Made by a program: the position numbers and the translations under genes. A stretch of DNA of 5,872 bases from Campylobacteraceae bacterium. GTDB taxonomy: Bacteria > Campylobacterota > Campylobacteria > Campylobacterales > Sulfurovaceae. Shown piece after piece: positions 1 to 5,236 of this stretch (its first letter is position 1; every line of letters begins with the position of its first letter). The stretch spans positions 1-5,872 of the forward strand of contig JALVWV010000319.1 in the NCBI GenBank assembly GCA_027023145.1, given 5' to 3'. A model generated the notes under the pieces. It ran no database searches and had not been told where the DNA came from. It worked only from the letters and a program-made list of their open reading frames with translations.

Positions 1-330
1 GATAATGCCAAGCTCATTCAGTCCAGCAGGATCAAAGTCGAGAATCTCCTGTGCCGGGCGGTCGTTGAAAATATCGAGCAGGAGGGTGAGCATCCCCTTG
101 GCCATTTCGCTTGTCCCCTCCCCCCTCAAATGAAGAATACCGTTCCTACATTGGGCATCGAGCCATGCAGCGGATGCGCACCCGGAGATAAACGTCGCAC
201 CGTTTTTAGCTTCTTTTGGCAGTGTCGTATGCTTTTTGCCAAGGTCAAAAATATACTCAAGTTTTTCATTGGGCGTTTCAAAGAGGTCAAAATCTTCACG
301 GTAAAGGGTGATTGTCTCAGAAATCGTCAT
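1..330 (-). CDS. sufE: SufE, sulfur acceptor/transfer protein (partial, C-terminus beyond window)
   Basis: SufE takes persulfide sulfur from the active-site cysteine of a SufS-type cysteine desulfurase and passes it to SufB. The reading frame is open from the ATG at 330 to the left edge, giving 110 residues of a family that usually has about 140. The protein starts MTISETITLY. The key motif is ISGCASAAWL (residues 48-57), matching the family GCxSxVW loop, with Cys51 at the position of the persulfide-carrying Cys51 of E. coli SufE. It is followed by the typical LHLRGEGTSEMAKGMLTLLL helix region and by DRPAQEILDFDP. A second cysteine, Cys61, lies close by. The start codon overlaps the TGA of the upstream NifX-like gene as ATGA, and AAAAGAGA just upstream could act as a ribosome binding site, so translation is probably coupled. 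Identification is firm; the C-terminus is unseen. Confidence 0.9.
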   Translation of the reverse strand, partial: MTISETITLYREDFDLFETPNEKLEYIFDLGKKHTTLPKEAKNGATFISGCASAAWLDAQCRNGILHLRGEGTSEMAKGMLTLLLDIFNDRPAQEILDFDPAGLNELGII

Positions 331-692
331 GACATCTCTTTTGGTTTGTCGGTGTAATAACGATGAAGATTTTCCTCCGTAATCTCTTCAAGGAGATCCT
401 CAGCAACCCCGGAGAGAGCCTGAAGCAGTGTCGTCCGCTCCGTGCCGGGATCGTACACGCGAATCCCAGCTTCCCGCAGCATCGCATGCGGTTTGGGCCC
501 AATGTGAGCGGTGATGATCTTCTCCACCCCCTGCTCACTCAGCCACCGCAACACCTCGGCACCCCCACCATGGGGGTTGGCGAGGAACGTGATGCTTCCC
601 TCCCCATCCGCCAGAGCAAACCAGTCCGATTTGCCAAAGCGGGTACTTATGGGACTCTCAAGAGAATCTTCAACGACTGGAACTGCAATCAT
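327..692 (-). CDS. NifX/NafY-family (dinitrogenase Fe-Mo cofactor domain) protein, paralogue A
   Basis: A 121-residue single-domain protein of the family that includes NifX, NafY and the NifB C-terminal domain (PF02579, RNase H-like fold). Family hallmarks are the opening beta-strand MIAVPVVED, the SPISTRFGKSDWFAL segment (residues 13-27, matching the usual 'SPxSxxFGxAxxF'), and IITAHIGPKPHAMLREAGIRVY (59-80), matching the family 'VxxxxMGPxxxxxLxxxGIxVY'. His63, just before IGP, is shared with the neighbouring paralogue. Ungapped comparison by eye over the first 110 residues gives 41 identities with that paralogue (37%). AAGGAGAG lies about five bases before the ATG. The gene sits between a repeat-filled gap and sufE, which it overlaps by 4 bp. 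Known relatives bind or carry Fe-S-type or Mo-Fe clusters. Nothing here points to nitrogenase, so the role in SUF assembly is inferred from context only. Confidence 0.85.
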   Translation of the reverse strand: MIAVPVVEDSLESPISTRFGKSDWFALADGEGSITFLANPHGGGAEVLRWLSEQGVEKIITAHIGPKPHAMLREAGIRVYDPGTERTTLLQALSGVAEDLLEEITEENLHRYYTDKPKEMS

Positions 693-712
693 GTTTTCTC
701 TCCTTGGATTGT

Positions 713-726
713 GTTGTGTGTTACGT
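713..726. repeat. Short 7-bp tandem array, right flank (by transcription) of repeat copy 1
   Basis: Two heptamers, GTTGTGT (713-719, degenerate) and GTTACGT (720-726), lead directly into the 103-bp palindromic element. GTTACGT is the same unit as in the longer array at the same side of the second element (1231-1258), so the two elements share this flank. Confidence 0.5.
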
Positions 727-727
727 T

Positions 728-830
728 ATGGGGCTGGGACTTCAGTCCCACCATACGGCTAAAGCCGTATAAAACGGGACTAAAGTCCCTACTCCATAAC
801 TAAAGCGTTGCGCAGCAACGCATATCAAAA
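728..830. repeat. 103-bp multi-hairpin repeat element, copy 1
   Basis: This is one of two copies in the window; the other, at 1259-1361, has the same length and three mismatches. It contains four inverted repeats: TGGGACT/AGTCCCA (735-750, loop TC), ATACGGCT/AGCCGTAT (753-770, loop AA), GGGACT/AGTCCC (776-789, loop AA) and GCGTTGC/GCAACGC (805-821, loop GCA). An outer pair, TTATGGGG (726-733) with CTCCATAA (792-799), could close the first three into a cloverleaf with one G-T wobble. On the minus strand the third hairpin is preceded by GTAG, the tetranucleotide found at the foot of classical REP hairpins. The element fills the gap between the two NifX-like genes. It looks like a REP/MITE-type dispersed element; no transposase is present. 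In transcripts it may stabilise RNA or partly attenuate. Confidence 0.85.
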
Positions 831-831
831 C

Positions 832-852
832 TATTCACTATTCACCATTCAC
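832..852. repeat. 7-bp tandem array, TATTCAC type
   Basis: Three heptamers: TATTCAC (832-838), TATTCAC (839-845) and CATTCAC (846-852). The array begins right after the AAAA end of repeat copy 1 and stops one base short of the stop codon of the NifX-like gene B (854-856). The equivalent array beside copy 2 has a different unit. Confidence 0.75.
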
Positions 853-853
853 T

Positions 854-1210
854 CTAATGGTGGTGCCCACCCGCCATCAAATGGAAGTTCGCCTCTGTTA
901 CCCGCTCGAGGCGCCCTTCGCGCAGGCCATCAAGAGCCTCGATCATCGTCACGCGCCCCTCACCGGGATAATAGATCTCGACACCACGCTGCGTAAAAAG
1001 TTGATAAGGTGTCGGCCCCATATGTTGGGTTACCACTGTATCAAACCCACGATCCAACAACCACTGCATGAATGGCTGTCCACCATCGGTAGGATTTTTC
1101 TCAATGGTGATCTCACCAGCATCATCGATAAAGGCGATCCATTTGGCATGCCCGAACATCGGGCTGATTGCGCTGTCCATTTTGTTCATTTTCAGGGGGA
1201 TTACGGTCAT
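854..1210 (-). CDS. NifX/NafY-family (dinitrogenase Fe-Mo cofactor domain) protein, paralogue B, His-rich C-terminus
   Basis: A 118-residue single-domain protein of the same family as the gene at 327-692, and colinear with it without gaps for 110 residues. Visible hallmarks are MTVIPLKM (first strand), SAISPMFGHAKWIAF (13-27) and VVTQHMGPTPYQLF (59-72), with His63 at the same position as in the paralogue. It ends in AGGHHH, a possible metal-binding tail that the paralogue lacks. AAGGA lies seven bases before the ATG at 1210, which supports that start. The gene lies 175 bp after sufD, a gap filled by repeat copy 2 and its 7-bp arrays. Relatives carry or bind metal-sulfur clusters, for example NifX and NafY with nitrogenase cofactors and the archaeal iron-sulfur storage protein IssA. 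A function in iron or cluster delivery to the SUF machinery is a guess from context. Family assignment is solid. Confidence 0.85.
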   Translation of the reverse strand: MTVIPLKMNKMDSAISPMFGHAKWIAFIDDAGEITIEKNPTDGGQPFMQWLLDRGFDTVVTQHMGPTPYQLFTQRGVEIYYPGEGRVTMIEALDGLREGRLERVTEANFHLMAGGHHH

Positions 1211-1230
1211 GGTTTTTCCTTTTTTGTTGT

Positions 1231-1258
1231 GTTAAGTGCTAAGTGTTACGTGTTACGT
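1231..1258. repeat. 7-bp tandem array, GTTACGT type
   Basis: Four in-register heptamers: GTTAAGT (1231-1237), GCTAAGT (1238-1244), GTTACGT (1245-1251) and GTTACGT (1252-1258). The array abuts the start of repeat copy 2 at 1259 and ends about 20 bp before the NifX-like gene B start. The last unit matches the heptamer beside copy 1. Confidence 0.8.
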
Positions 1259-1361
1259 ATGGGGCTGGGACTTCAGTCCCACCATACGGCTAAAGCCGTA
1301 TAAAACGGGACTAAAGTCTCTGCTCCATAACTAAAGCGTTGCGCAGCAACGCATACCAAAA
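1259..1361. repeat. 103-bp multi-hairpin repeat element, copy 2
   Basis: Direct repeat of the element at 728-830, in the same orientation, with three substitutions: C to T and A to G in or next to the third hairpin, and T to C in the CATATC/CATACC tail. Hairpins 1, 2 and 4 are unchanged. The C-to-T change turns one pair of hairpin 3 into a G-T wobble on the plus strand, which is an A-C mismatch on the transcribed-RNA (minus) strand. The outer stem TATGGGG (1258-1264) with CTCCATA (1323-1329) is kept. The element lies in the gap between sufD and the NifX-like gene B. Confidence 0.85.
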
Positions 1362-1388
1362 TTCCTCATTCCTCACTCCTAATTCCTA
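1361..1388. repeat. 7-bp tandem array, ATTCCTC/ATTCCTA type, running into the sufD stop codon
   Basis: Four in-register heptamers: ATTCCTC (1361-1367), ATTCCTC (1368-1374), ACTCCTA (1375-1381) and ATTCCTA (1382-1388). The last unit contains the TAG stop codon of sufD (1388-1386 on the minus strand). The unit differs from the TATTCAC array in the equivalent position beside copy 1. Confidence 0.8.
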
Positions 1389-2624
1389 ATTTAAAAGGGC
1401 GTTTTCCTCACACCCATGGCACGTCTCAAGGCACTCCACATGGCTCTGCCCATAATAAACTGCCTCGAAATTATAGTGTATCCATTCGCGCAGCACCTTA
1501 TCTTCGATCCGATCAATCAAGGTGTTGGCAAAGGCGAGAATGAGCATCTTCTTTGCTTCTTCTTCCCCGATACCGCGTGAGCGTAGGTAAAAGAGTGCTT
1601 GGGGGTCGAGTTGACCGGTGGTGGATCCGTGGCTCGCTTCCAGATCGTCGATGTAAATCTCCAGCTGCGGTTTGCTGGCCATGTAGGCGCCCTCGTCGAG
1701 GAGGACGGCCTGATTGTTCTGATGGGCGATGGTCTTGGGGGCGGAGTGCTCCACTTTGATCAACGCATCAAAAATCCCCCGGGCATTATGCCGGAGGATG
1801 TTTTTGGCCACCTGGTCGCTGTGGGAGTGATGCCCGCGATGGATCACCCTGCTGACGGTTCCCCGTCTGGCCTGTTCGGTGGCATAGACGAGGTGGTGGA
1901 GTGTGGAGGTTGCATGGGCATCCAATACCACTTCGACCGTTGCCAACCCCTGCCCCGATCCAAAATCATACGTGGACATGTCAAGTGTCCCATTCTCCTC
2001 AACCTTGACATGATGGGAGACAAAGACTCGGCTGTGGGTGCTGCCCAACGTCTGGTTTTTGATCCAGTGGAGTGTCGCGTCTCTGGCGACACGGGCATCG
2101 ATCCCATAGAGGATCACACTCCCCGTCGCCTGCGCATCGAAGAAACTCTCGTACACTTGCACCGATGTATTAGCATCCGTCTCGATCCGAATGCGGTACG
2201 CCAGGAGGCTATCTGGCTTGGTATAGCGGTGGTAAATCTCCAGCGTAGCCGCTTCTGTAGGACGCAGAACAATCGTCGGAGCGCTGAGGGAATGGCTAAG
2301 ATAGTAGAGAGAATCGAAATGCCCCTTCGTTCCTGCATCCGCTTCTTCAAGGGCGACGGTAACCCCCTTGGGAGCCGAAACGACCACGCCATCCACGATC
2401 ACGACCCGCCGGGGATCAGAAGCCACTTTCCCCTGCTGAGGTACAATGTACGTCAGGTCAGTATCAAAAATCTCTTTGGTGTCCGCATACCGGTAGGTTT
2501 CACTCTTTTTATCGGGAAACGGGAGGGCACAAAATGCCTCAAGCGCCGGGATGCTTTCGGATTTCAGTCCCCATTCTCCGGCAATTTGTTCCGGGGTACG
2601 GTCGCGTAAGGTAGCGAGCTTCAT
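1386..2624 (-). CDS. sufD: SufD, Fe-S cluster assembly scaffold subunit
   Basis: SufD pairs with SufB and two SufC subunits in the cytosolic SufBC2D complex that builds Fe-S clusters. The 412-residue protein has the SufB/SufD beta-helix core from about residue 100 to 335, including GTVSRVIHRGHHSHSDQ and HQNNQAVLLDEGAYMASKPQLEIY. ASHGSTTGQLDPQALFYLRSRGI follows; His332 in ASHGS corresponds to the cluster-related His360 of E. coli SufD. LDPQALFYLRSRGIGEEEA is the SufC-contacting helical end. The start ATG overlaps the sufC TGA as ATGA; GGAG seven bases upstream, inside the sufC end, serves as the ribosome binding site. The C-terminus carries a Cys/His-rich tail, HVECLETCHGCEE (residues 395-407), that I do not recall from typical SufD. 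The stop codon lies inside a 7-bp tandem repeat. Confidence 0.95.
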   Translation of the reverse strand: MKLATLRDRTPEQIAGEWGLKSESIPALEAFCALPFPDKKSETYRYADTKEIFDTDLTYIVPQQGKVASDPRRVVIVDGVVVSAPKGVTVALEEADAGTKGHFDSLYYLSHSLSAPTIVLRPTEAATLEIYHRYTKPDSLLAYRIRIETDANTSVQVYESFFDAQATGSVILYGIDARVARDATLHWIKNQTLGSTHSRVFVSHHVKVEENGTLDMSTYDFGSGQGLATVEVVLDAHATSTLHHLVYATEQARRGTVSRVIHRGHHSHSDQVAKNILRHNARGIFDALIKVEHSAPKTIAHQNNQAVLLDEGAYMASKPQLEIYIDDLEASHGSTTGQLDPQALFYLRSRGIGEEEAKKMLILAFANTLIDRIEDKVLREWIHYNFEAVYYGQSHVECLETCHGCEENALLN

Positions 2625-3373
2625 CCCGCAGCTCCGATGCTCTCATATCCCTCATCTTCAAGCTGAGCTACCAGCTCGGGGCCTCCGGTGTGGACGATTT
2701 GGCCGTCTTTGAGGACGTGGATGTAGTCGGGCTCGATGTAATCAAGGATCCGACTGTAGTGGGTGATGACGAGGAAGGTACGTTCGCCGTCTTTCATGGC
2801 GTTGATCCCCTCACTGACGGCTCTAAGCGCATCGATATCCAGCCCCGAGTCGATCTCATCGAGAAGGATTACATCGGGCTGGAGCATCTGCATCTGGAGG
2901 ATTTCGTTGCGCTTTTTCTCTCCGCCGGAGAACCCTTCGTTGAGCGAACGGCTGATCATCTCGGGTTTCATCCCGAGCTCTTGGGCTGTTTGTTTCATCT
3001 CTCGGAGGAATTCAGCAGCATTGAGCTCCTCTTTTCCCTCATGGACACGCTTGGCATTGACAGCAGTGCGAAGAAAATAGGCGTTGCTCACCCCCGGGAT
3101 CTCCACTGGGTGCTGGAAACTGAGGAATATCCCCTCCAATGCCCGCTCTTCGGGCTCCATCCCGAGGATACTTTTGCCCCGCAGGAGGATATCCCCTTCG
3201 GTCACTTCCACGTCGTAGTGACCGACGATGGTTTTGCTCAGGGTCGATTTGCCCGCGCCGTTGGGTCCCATAATGGCATGGACTTTACCCTTCTCCAGAC
3301 TGAGGTTTAGCCCTTTCAGTATGTTTTTCTCACCGATAGTGGCTTTGATATTTTTGATCTCGAGGATACTCAT
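2621..3373 (-). CDS. sufC: SufC, Fe-S assembly ABC-type ATPase
   Basis: A soluble ABC ATPase that binds the ends of SufB and SufD and drives the conformational change needed for cluster assembly. The 250-residue product is close to the usual length of about 248. Motifs in order: Walker A GPNGAGKST (36-44), Q-loop Gln87 in SFQHP, ABC signature FSGGEKKR (148-155), Walker B VILLDE (168-173) followed by IDSGLD, and H-loop His205 in THYSRILDYI. All are intact, including the catalytic Glu173. The open frame continues upstream to an ATG at 3460 inside sufB, but MSILEIKNIK at 3373 is the family N-terminus. GGAAGGGAG stands six bases before it (3388-3380), and the ATG overlaps the sufB TGA as ATGA. 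The gene is translationally coupled to sufB before it and to sufD after it. Confidence 0.97.
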   Translation of the reverse strand: MSILEIKNIKATIGEKNILKGLNLSLEKGKVHAIMGPNGAGKSTLSKTIVGHYDVEVTEGDILLRGKSILGMEPEERALEGIFLSFQHPVEIPGVSNAYFLRTAVNAKRVHEGKEELNAAEFLREMKQTAQELGMKPEMISRSLNEGFSGGEKKRNEILQMQMLQPDVILLDEIDSGLDIDALRAVSEGINAMKDGERTFLVITHYSRILDYIEPDYIHVLKDGQIVHTGGPELVAQLEDEGYESIGAAG

Positions 3374-4800
3374 CCTACGCTCCCTTCCAAGGTTAATTCT
3401 AATAAAGCTTTGGCCTCCACTGCATACTCCATCGGCAGCTGCGTGAAGACATCTTTGCAAAATCCGTGAACAATCATGCTCACCGCATCCTCCTCGCCGA
3501 TCCCCCGCTGACGCAGGTAAAAGAGCTGCTCATCGGAGATCTTGGAGGTGGTCGCTTCGTGTTCGACTTGTCCGTGGGGATCTTTGGACTCCAGATAGGG
3601 GAACGTATGCGCCTCGCATTGATCGCCGATCAGCAGTGAGTCACATTCGCTGTAGTTACGGGCTCCCTCGGCGTGGGCACCGATCTTGACCAGGCCCCGG
3701 TAGGTGTTTTGCCCCTTCATGGCGCTGATCCCTTTGGAGATGATCGTCGAGGTGGTATTTTTGCCGAGATGAATCATTTTGGTGCCAGTATCAGCCTGCT
3801 GTGCCAGCGTGGTGACAGCGACGGAATAAAACTCTCCGACCGAGTTGTCCCCTTTGAGGATGCAGCTGGGGTATTTCCATGTGATCGCTGATCCGGTCTC
3901 CACCTGCGTCCAGGAGATTTTGGCATTCGTCTCACAGATACCGCGCTTGGTGACGAAGTTGTAGATGCCCCCTTTGCCGTTCTCATCTCCGGGATACCAG
4001 TTTTGGATCGTGGAGTATTTGATCTCGGCATCGTCCATTGCAATGAGTTCTACCACCGCTGCGTGCAGCTGATTGTCATCACGGGTGGGGGCTGAGCACC
4101 CTTCGTTGTAGCTGACGTAGCTCCCTTTGTCAGCGACGATGAGGGTACGCTCAAACTGTCCGGTATTGAGCGCATTGATCCGAAAGTAGGTGCTCAGCTC
4201 CATCGGGCAGCGGGTGTTGGGCGGGATGTAGACAAACGTCCCGTCGGTAAAGACCGCCGAGTTGAGTGCGGCGAAATAATTATCGGTCATCGGGACGACA
4301 CTGAACATATACTTCTGGATCAACTCGGGATAATCGCGGATCGCCTCAGAGATGGAGCAAAAGATGATCCCTTTGGCTTCGAGCTCTTTGCTGAATGTCG
4401 TCTTGACTGAAACCGAATCCACGACCGCATCGACCGCGATCCCCTGAAGCTGTTTTTGCTCTTCGAGAGGGATGCCGAGTTTGCTGTACGCCTCGAGGAT
4501 CTTGGGATCAACCTCTTCGAGGCTCTCGGGGGCTTGTTTGGGCGCCGAAAAGTAGGAGATGGATTGATAATCGATCGGGGTGTAGTCGAGGTGTCCCCAA
4601 TGGGGCTCTTCCATCTGCTGCCATTTGGCAAACGCCTTGAGGCGCAGATCGAGCATCCACTGGGGTTCGTCCTTCTTCTGGGAGATGAAGGCGATCACAC
4701 CCTCATCAAGCCCCGGCGGGACGGTATCCTGCTCAATATCGATCTCAAACCCCAGCGCATACTCACCCGAGACGGCCTGATTGAGCTCTTCTTGTGCCAT
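3370..4800 (-). CDS. sufB: SufB, Fe-S cluster assembly scaffold subunit
   Basis: SufB receives sulfur from SufE and, with SufC and SufD, is the site of Fe-S cluster assembly. The protein has 476 residues, slightly shorter than the 495 of E. coli. Diagnostic segments are YIPPNTRCPMELSTYFRIN (191-209), NEGCSAPTRDDNQLHAA (232-248), YSTIQNWYPGDENGKGGIYNF (about 262-282), GSAITWKYPS, TGTKMIHLGKNTTSTIISKGIS and RNYSECDSLLIGDQCEAHTF. Cys386 and Glu415 align with E. coli Cys405 and Glu434, and Cys235 with Cys254, keeping the 151-residue spacing of the proposed sulfur path. It ends in LTLEGSVG, as the family does. AAGGA lies five bases before the ATG. The 79-bp gap to the upstream chorismate mutase gene (4801-4879) shows no convincing terminator and only a weak -10-like TCTAAT (4820-4815), very close to the start. 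The gene may therefore be read from the promoter upstream of the mutase. Confidence 0.97.
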   Translation of the reverse strand: MAQEELNQAVSGEYALGFEIDIEQDTVPPGLDEGVIAFISQKKDEPQWMLDLRLKAFAKWQQMEEPHWGHLDYTPIDYQSISYFSAPKQAPESLEEVDPKILEAYSKLGIPLEEQKQLQGIAVDAVVDSVSVKTTFSKELEAKGIIFCSISEAIRDYPELIQKYMFSVVPMTDNYFAALNSAVFTDGTFVYIPPNTRCPMELSTYFRINALNTGQFERTLIVADKGSYVSYNEGCSAPTRDDNQLHAAVVELIAMDDAEIKYSTIQNWYPGDENGKGGIYNFVTKRGICETNAKISWTQVETGSAITWKYPSCILKGDNSVGEFYSVAVTTLAQQADTGTKMIHLGKNTTSTIISKGISAMKGQNTYRGLVKIGAHAEGARNYSECDSLLIGDQCEAHTFPYLESKDPHGQVEHEATTSKISDEQLFYLRQRGIGEEDAVSMIVHGFCKDVFTQLPMEYAVEAKALLELTLEGSVG

Positions 4801-4879
4801 AGGGTTCCTTTTGTATTAGATGAGTGCAGTGTAGTACAAGAAACCTTAAAGAGGAGTAAATTTGTCTGAATTAAGAAAT

Positions 4880-5179
4880 TTAATAATTCTTCGCGTTCTT
4901 AAACTCCGCCACTTCGCTATCGACCATCGCATCAATCATCCGCAGGTAGAGGTCATTGATAAGATTGGGGGAGAGATCCAACTCGATCGCTTTGGCACGG
5001 ACGCGGTTGATCACGTCATCGATCCGATCTTCGGCTTTGATCTCGTCGATGCTGTTTTTGAAGTGTGCGAGCTGCTTGACATAGGCATTGCGAGCGGCTA
5101 CAAGGGTGACGATCTGCTCGTCGAGACGGTCGATCTCGGTACGGGCTTCGTCAAGGGAGGTGCAGTGCTTGATATCCAT
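4880..5179 (-). CDS. Chorismate mutase, AroQ type (PchB-like)
   Basis: A 99-residue all-helical AroQ-fold protein. Such proteins convert chorismate to prephenate, or, in the PchB branch, isochorismate to salicylate plus pyruvate. The N-terminus CTSLDEARTEIDRLDEQIV resembles PchB of Pseudomonas, as does the block VKQLAHFKNS(x)5AEDRIDDV. Active-site residues align: Arg13, Arg30 and Lys41 match PchB Arg14, Arg31 and Lys42. The position of the usual C-terminal Gln (PchB Gln90) appears to be Glu89. The frame is open to an ATG at 5209, but that ATG overlaps a TATAAT -10 box, so it would lie upstream of the transcript. The ATG at 5179 has AAAGG (5190-5186) six bases upstream and gives the family N-terminus, so I chose it. 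The gene precedes sufB by 79 bp on the same strand. Which of the two reactions it catalyses cannot be settled here. Confidence 0.87.
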   Translation of the reverse strand: MDIKHCTSLDEARTEIDRLDEQIVTLVAARNAYVKQLAHFKNSIDEIKAEDRIDDVINRVRAKAIELDLSPNLINDLYLRMIDAMVDSEVAEFKNAKNY

Positions 5180-5207
5180 AATGTACCTTTCTAGATGGAA
5201 TAGGTGC

Positions 5208-5236
5208 ATTATAGCAGATTTCGCTCTCCGAAACCA
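5208..5236 (-). promoter_or_regulatory. Probable sigma-70 promoter for the chorismate mutase (and possibly suf) genes
   Basis: A perfect TATAAT hexamer reads on the minus strand at 5213-5208. With a 17-bp spacer the -35 position is TGGTTT (5236-5231), a poor match. Weak -35 boxes are common in Campylobacterota, so this does not count strongly against it. Expected transcription start is near 5201, leaving a leader of about 22 nt that includes the AAAGG ribosome binding site. The -35 region touches the stop codon of the EAL gene. This placement argues against the longer start at 5209. Confidence 0.6.

Noticed and set aside
726..821. Cloverleaf-like fold resembling a tRNA or structured ncRNA gene
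   Set aside because: Stem lengths and two-base loops do not fit a tRNA, there is no T-loop or CCA-type end, and the unit occurs twice with variable flanks, so a repeat element fits better.
735..821. Rho-independent terminator in the gap between NifX-like genes
   Set aside because: On the transcribed strand the hairpins are not followed by a run of U residues, so intrinsic termination is not supported.
713..1388. CRISPR array
   Set aside because: There are only two copies of a 103-bp unit, separated by a gene, and the tandem units are 7 bp without spacers.
1599..2609. Long plus-strand open frame opposite sufD (336 codons)
   Set aside because: It is a mirror of the sufD reading frame, has no recognisable motif, and the opposite strand encodes a clear SufD.
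3374..3460. Extended SufC N-terminus starting at 3460
   Set aside because: The extra 29 residues lie within sufB and have no family counterpart; the start at 3373 has a good ribosome binding site and the ATGA overlap.
4815..4820. -10 box (TCTAAT) for a separate sufB promoter
   Set aside because: It would start transcription only about 8 nt before the ATG, cutting into the ribosome binding site, and has no matching -35.
4868..4889. AT-rich inverted repeat GAATTA/TAATTC at the chorismate mutase stop
   Set aside because: The arms are six weak A/T-rich pairs with a long loop, so it is not a convincing terminator or operator.
5217..5235. Terminator after the EAL gene (TTTCG/CGAAA hairpin)
   Set aside because: The stem is only five pairs, with no T-run, and it overlaps the promoter spacer of the next gene.
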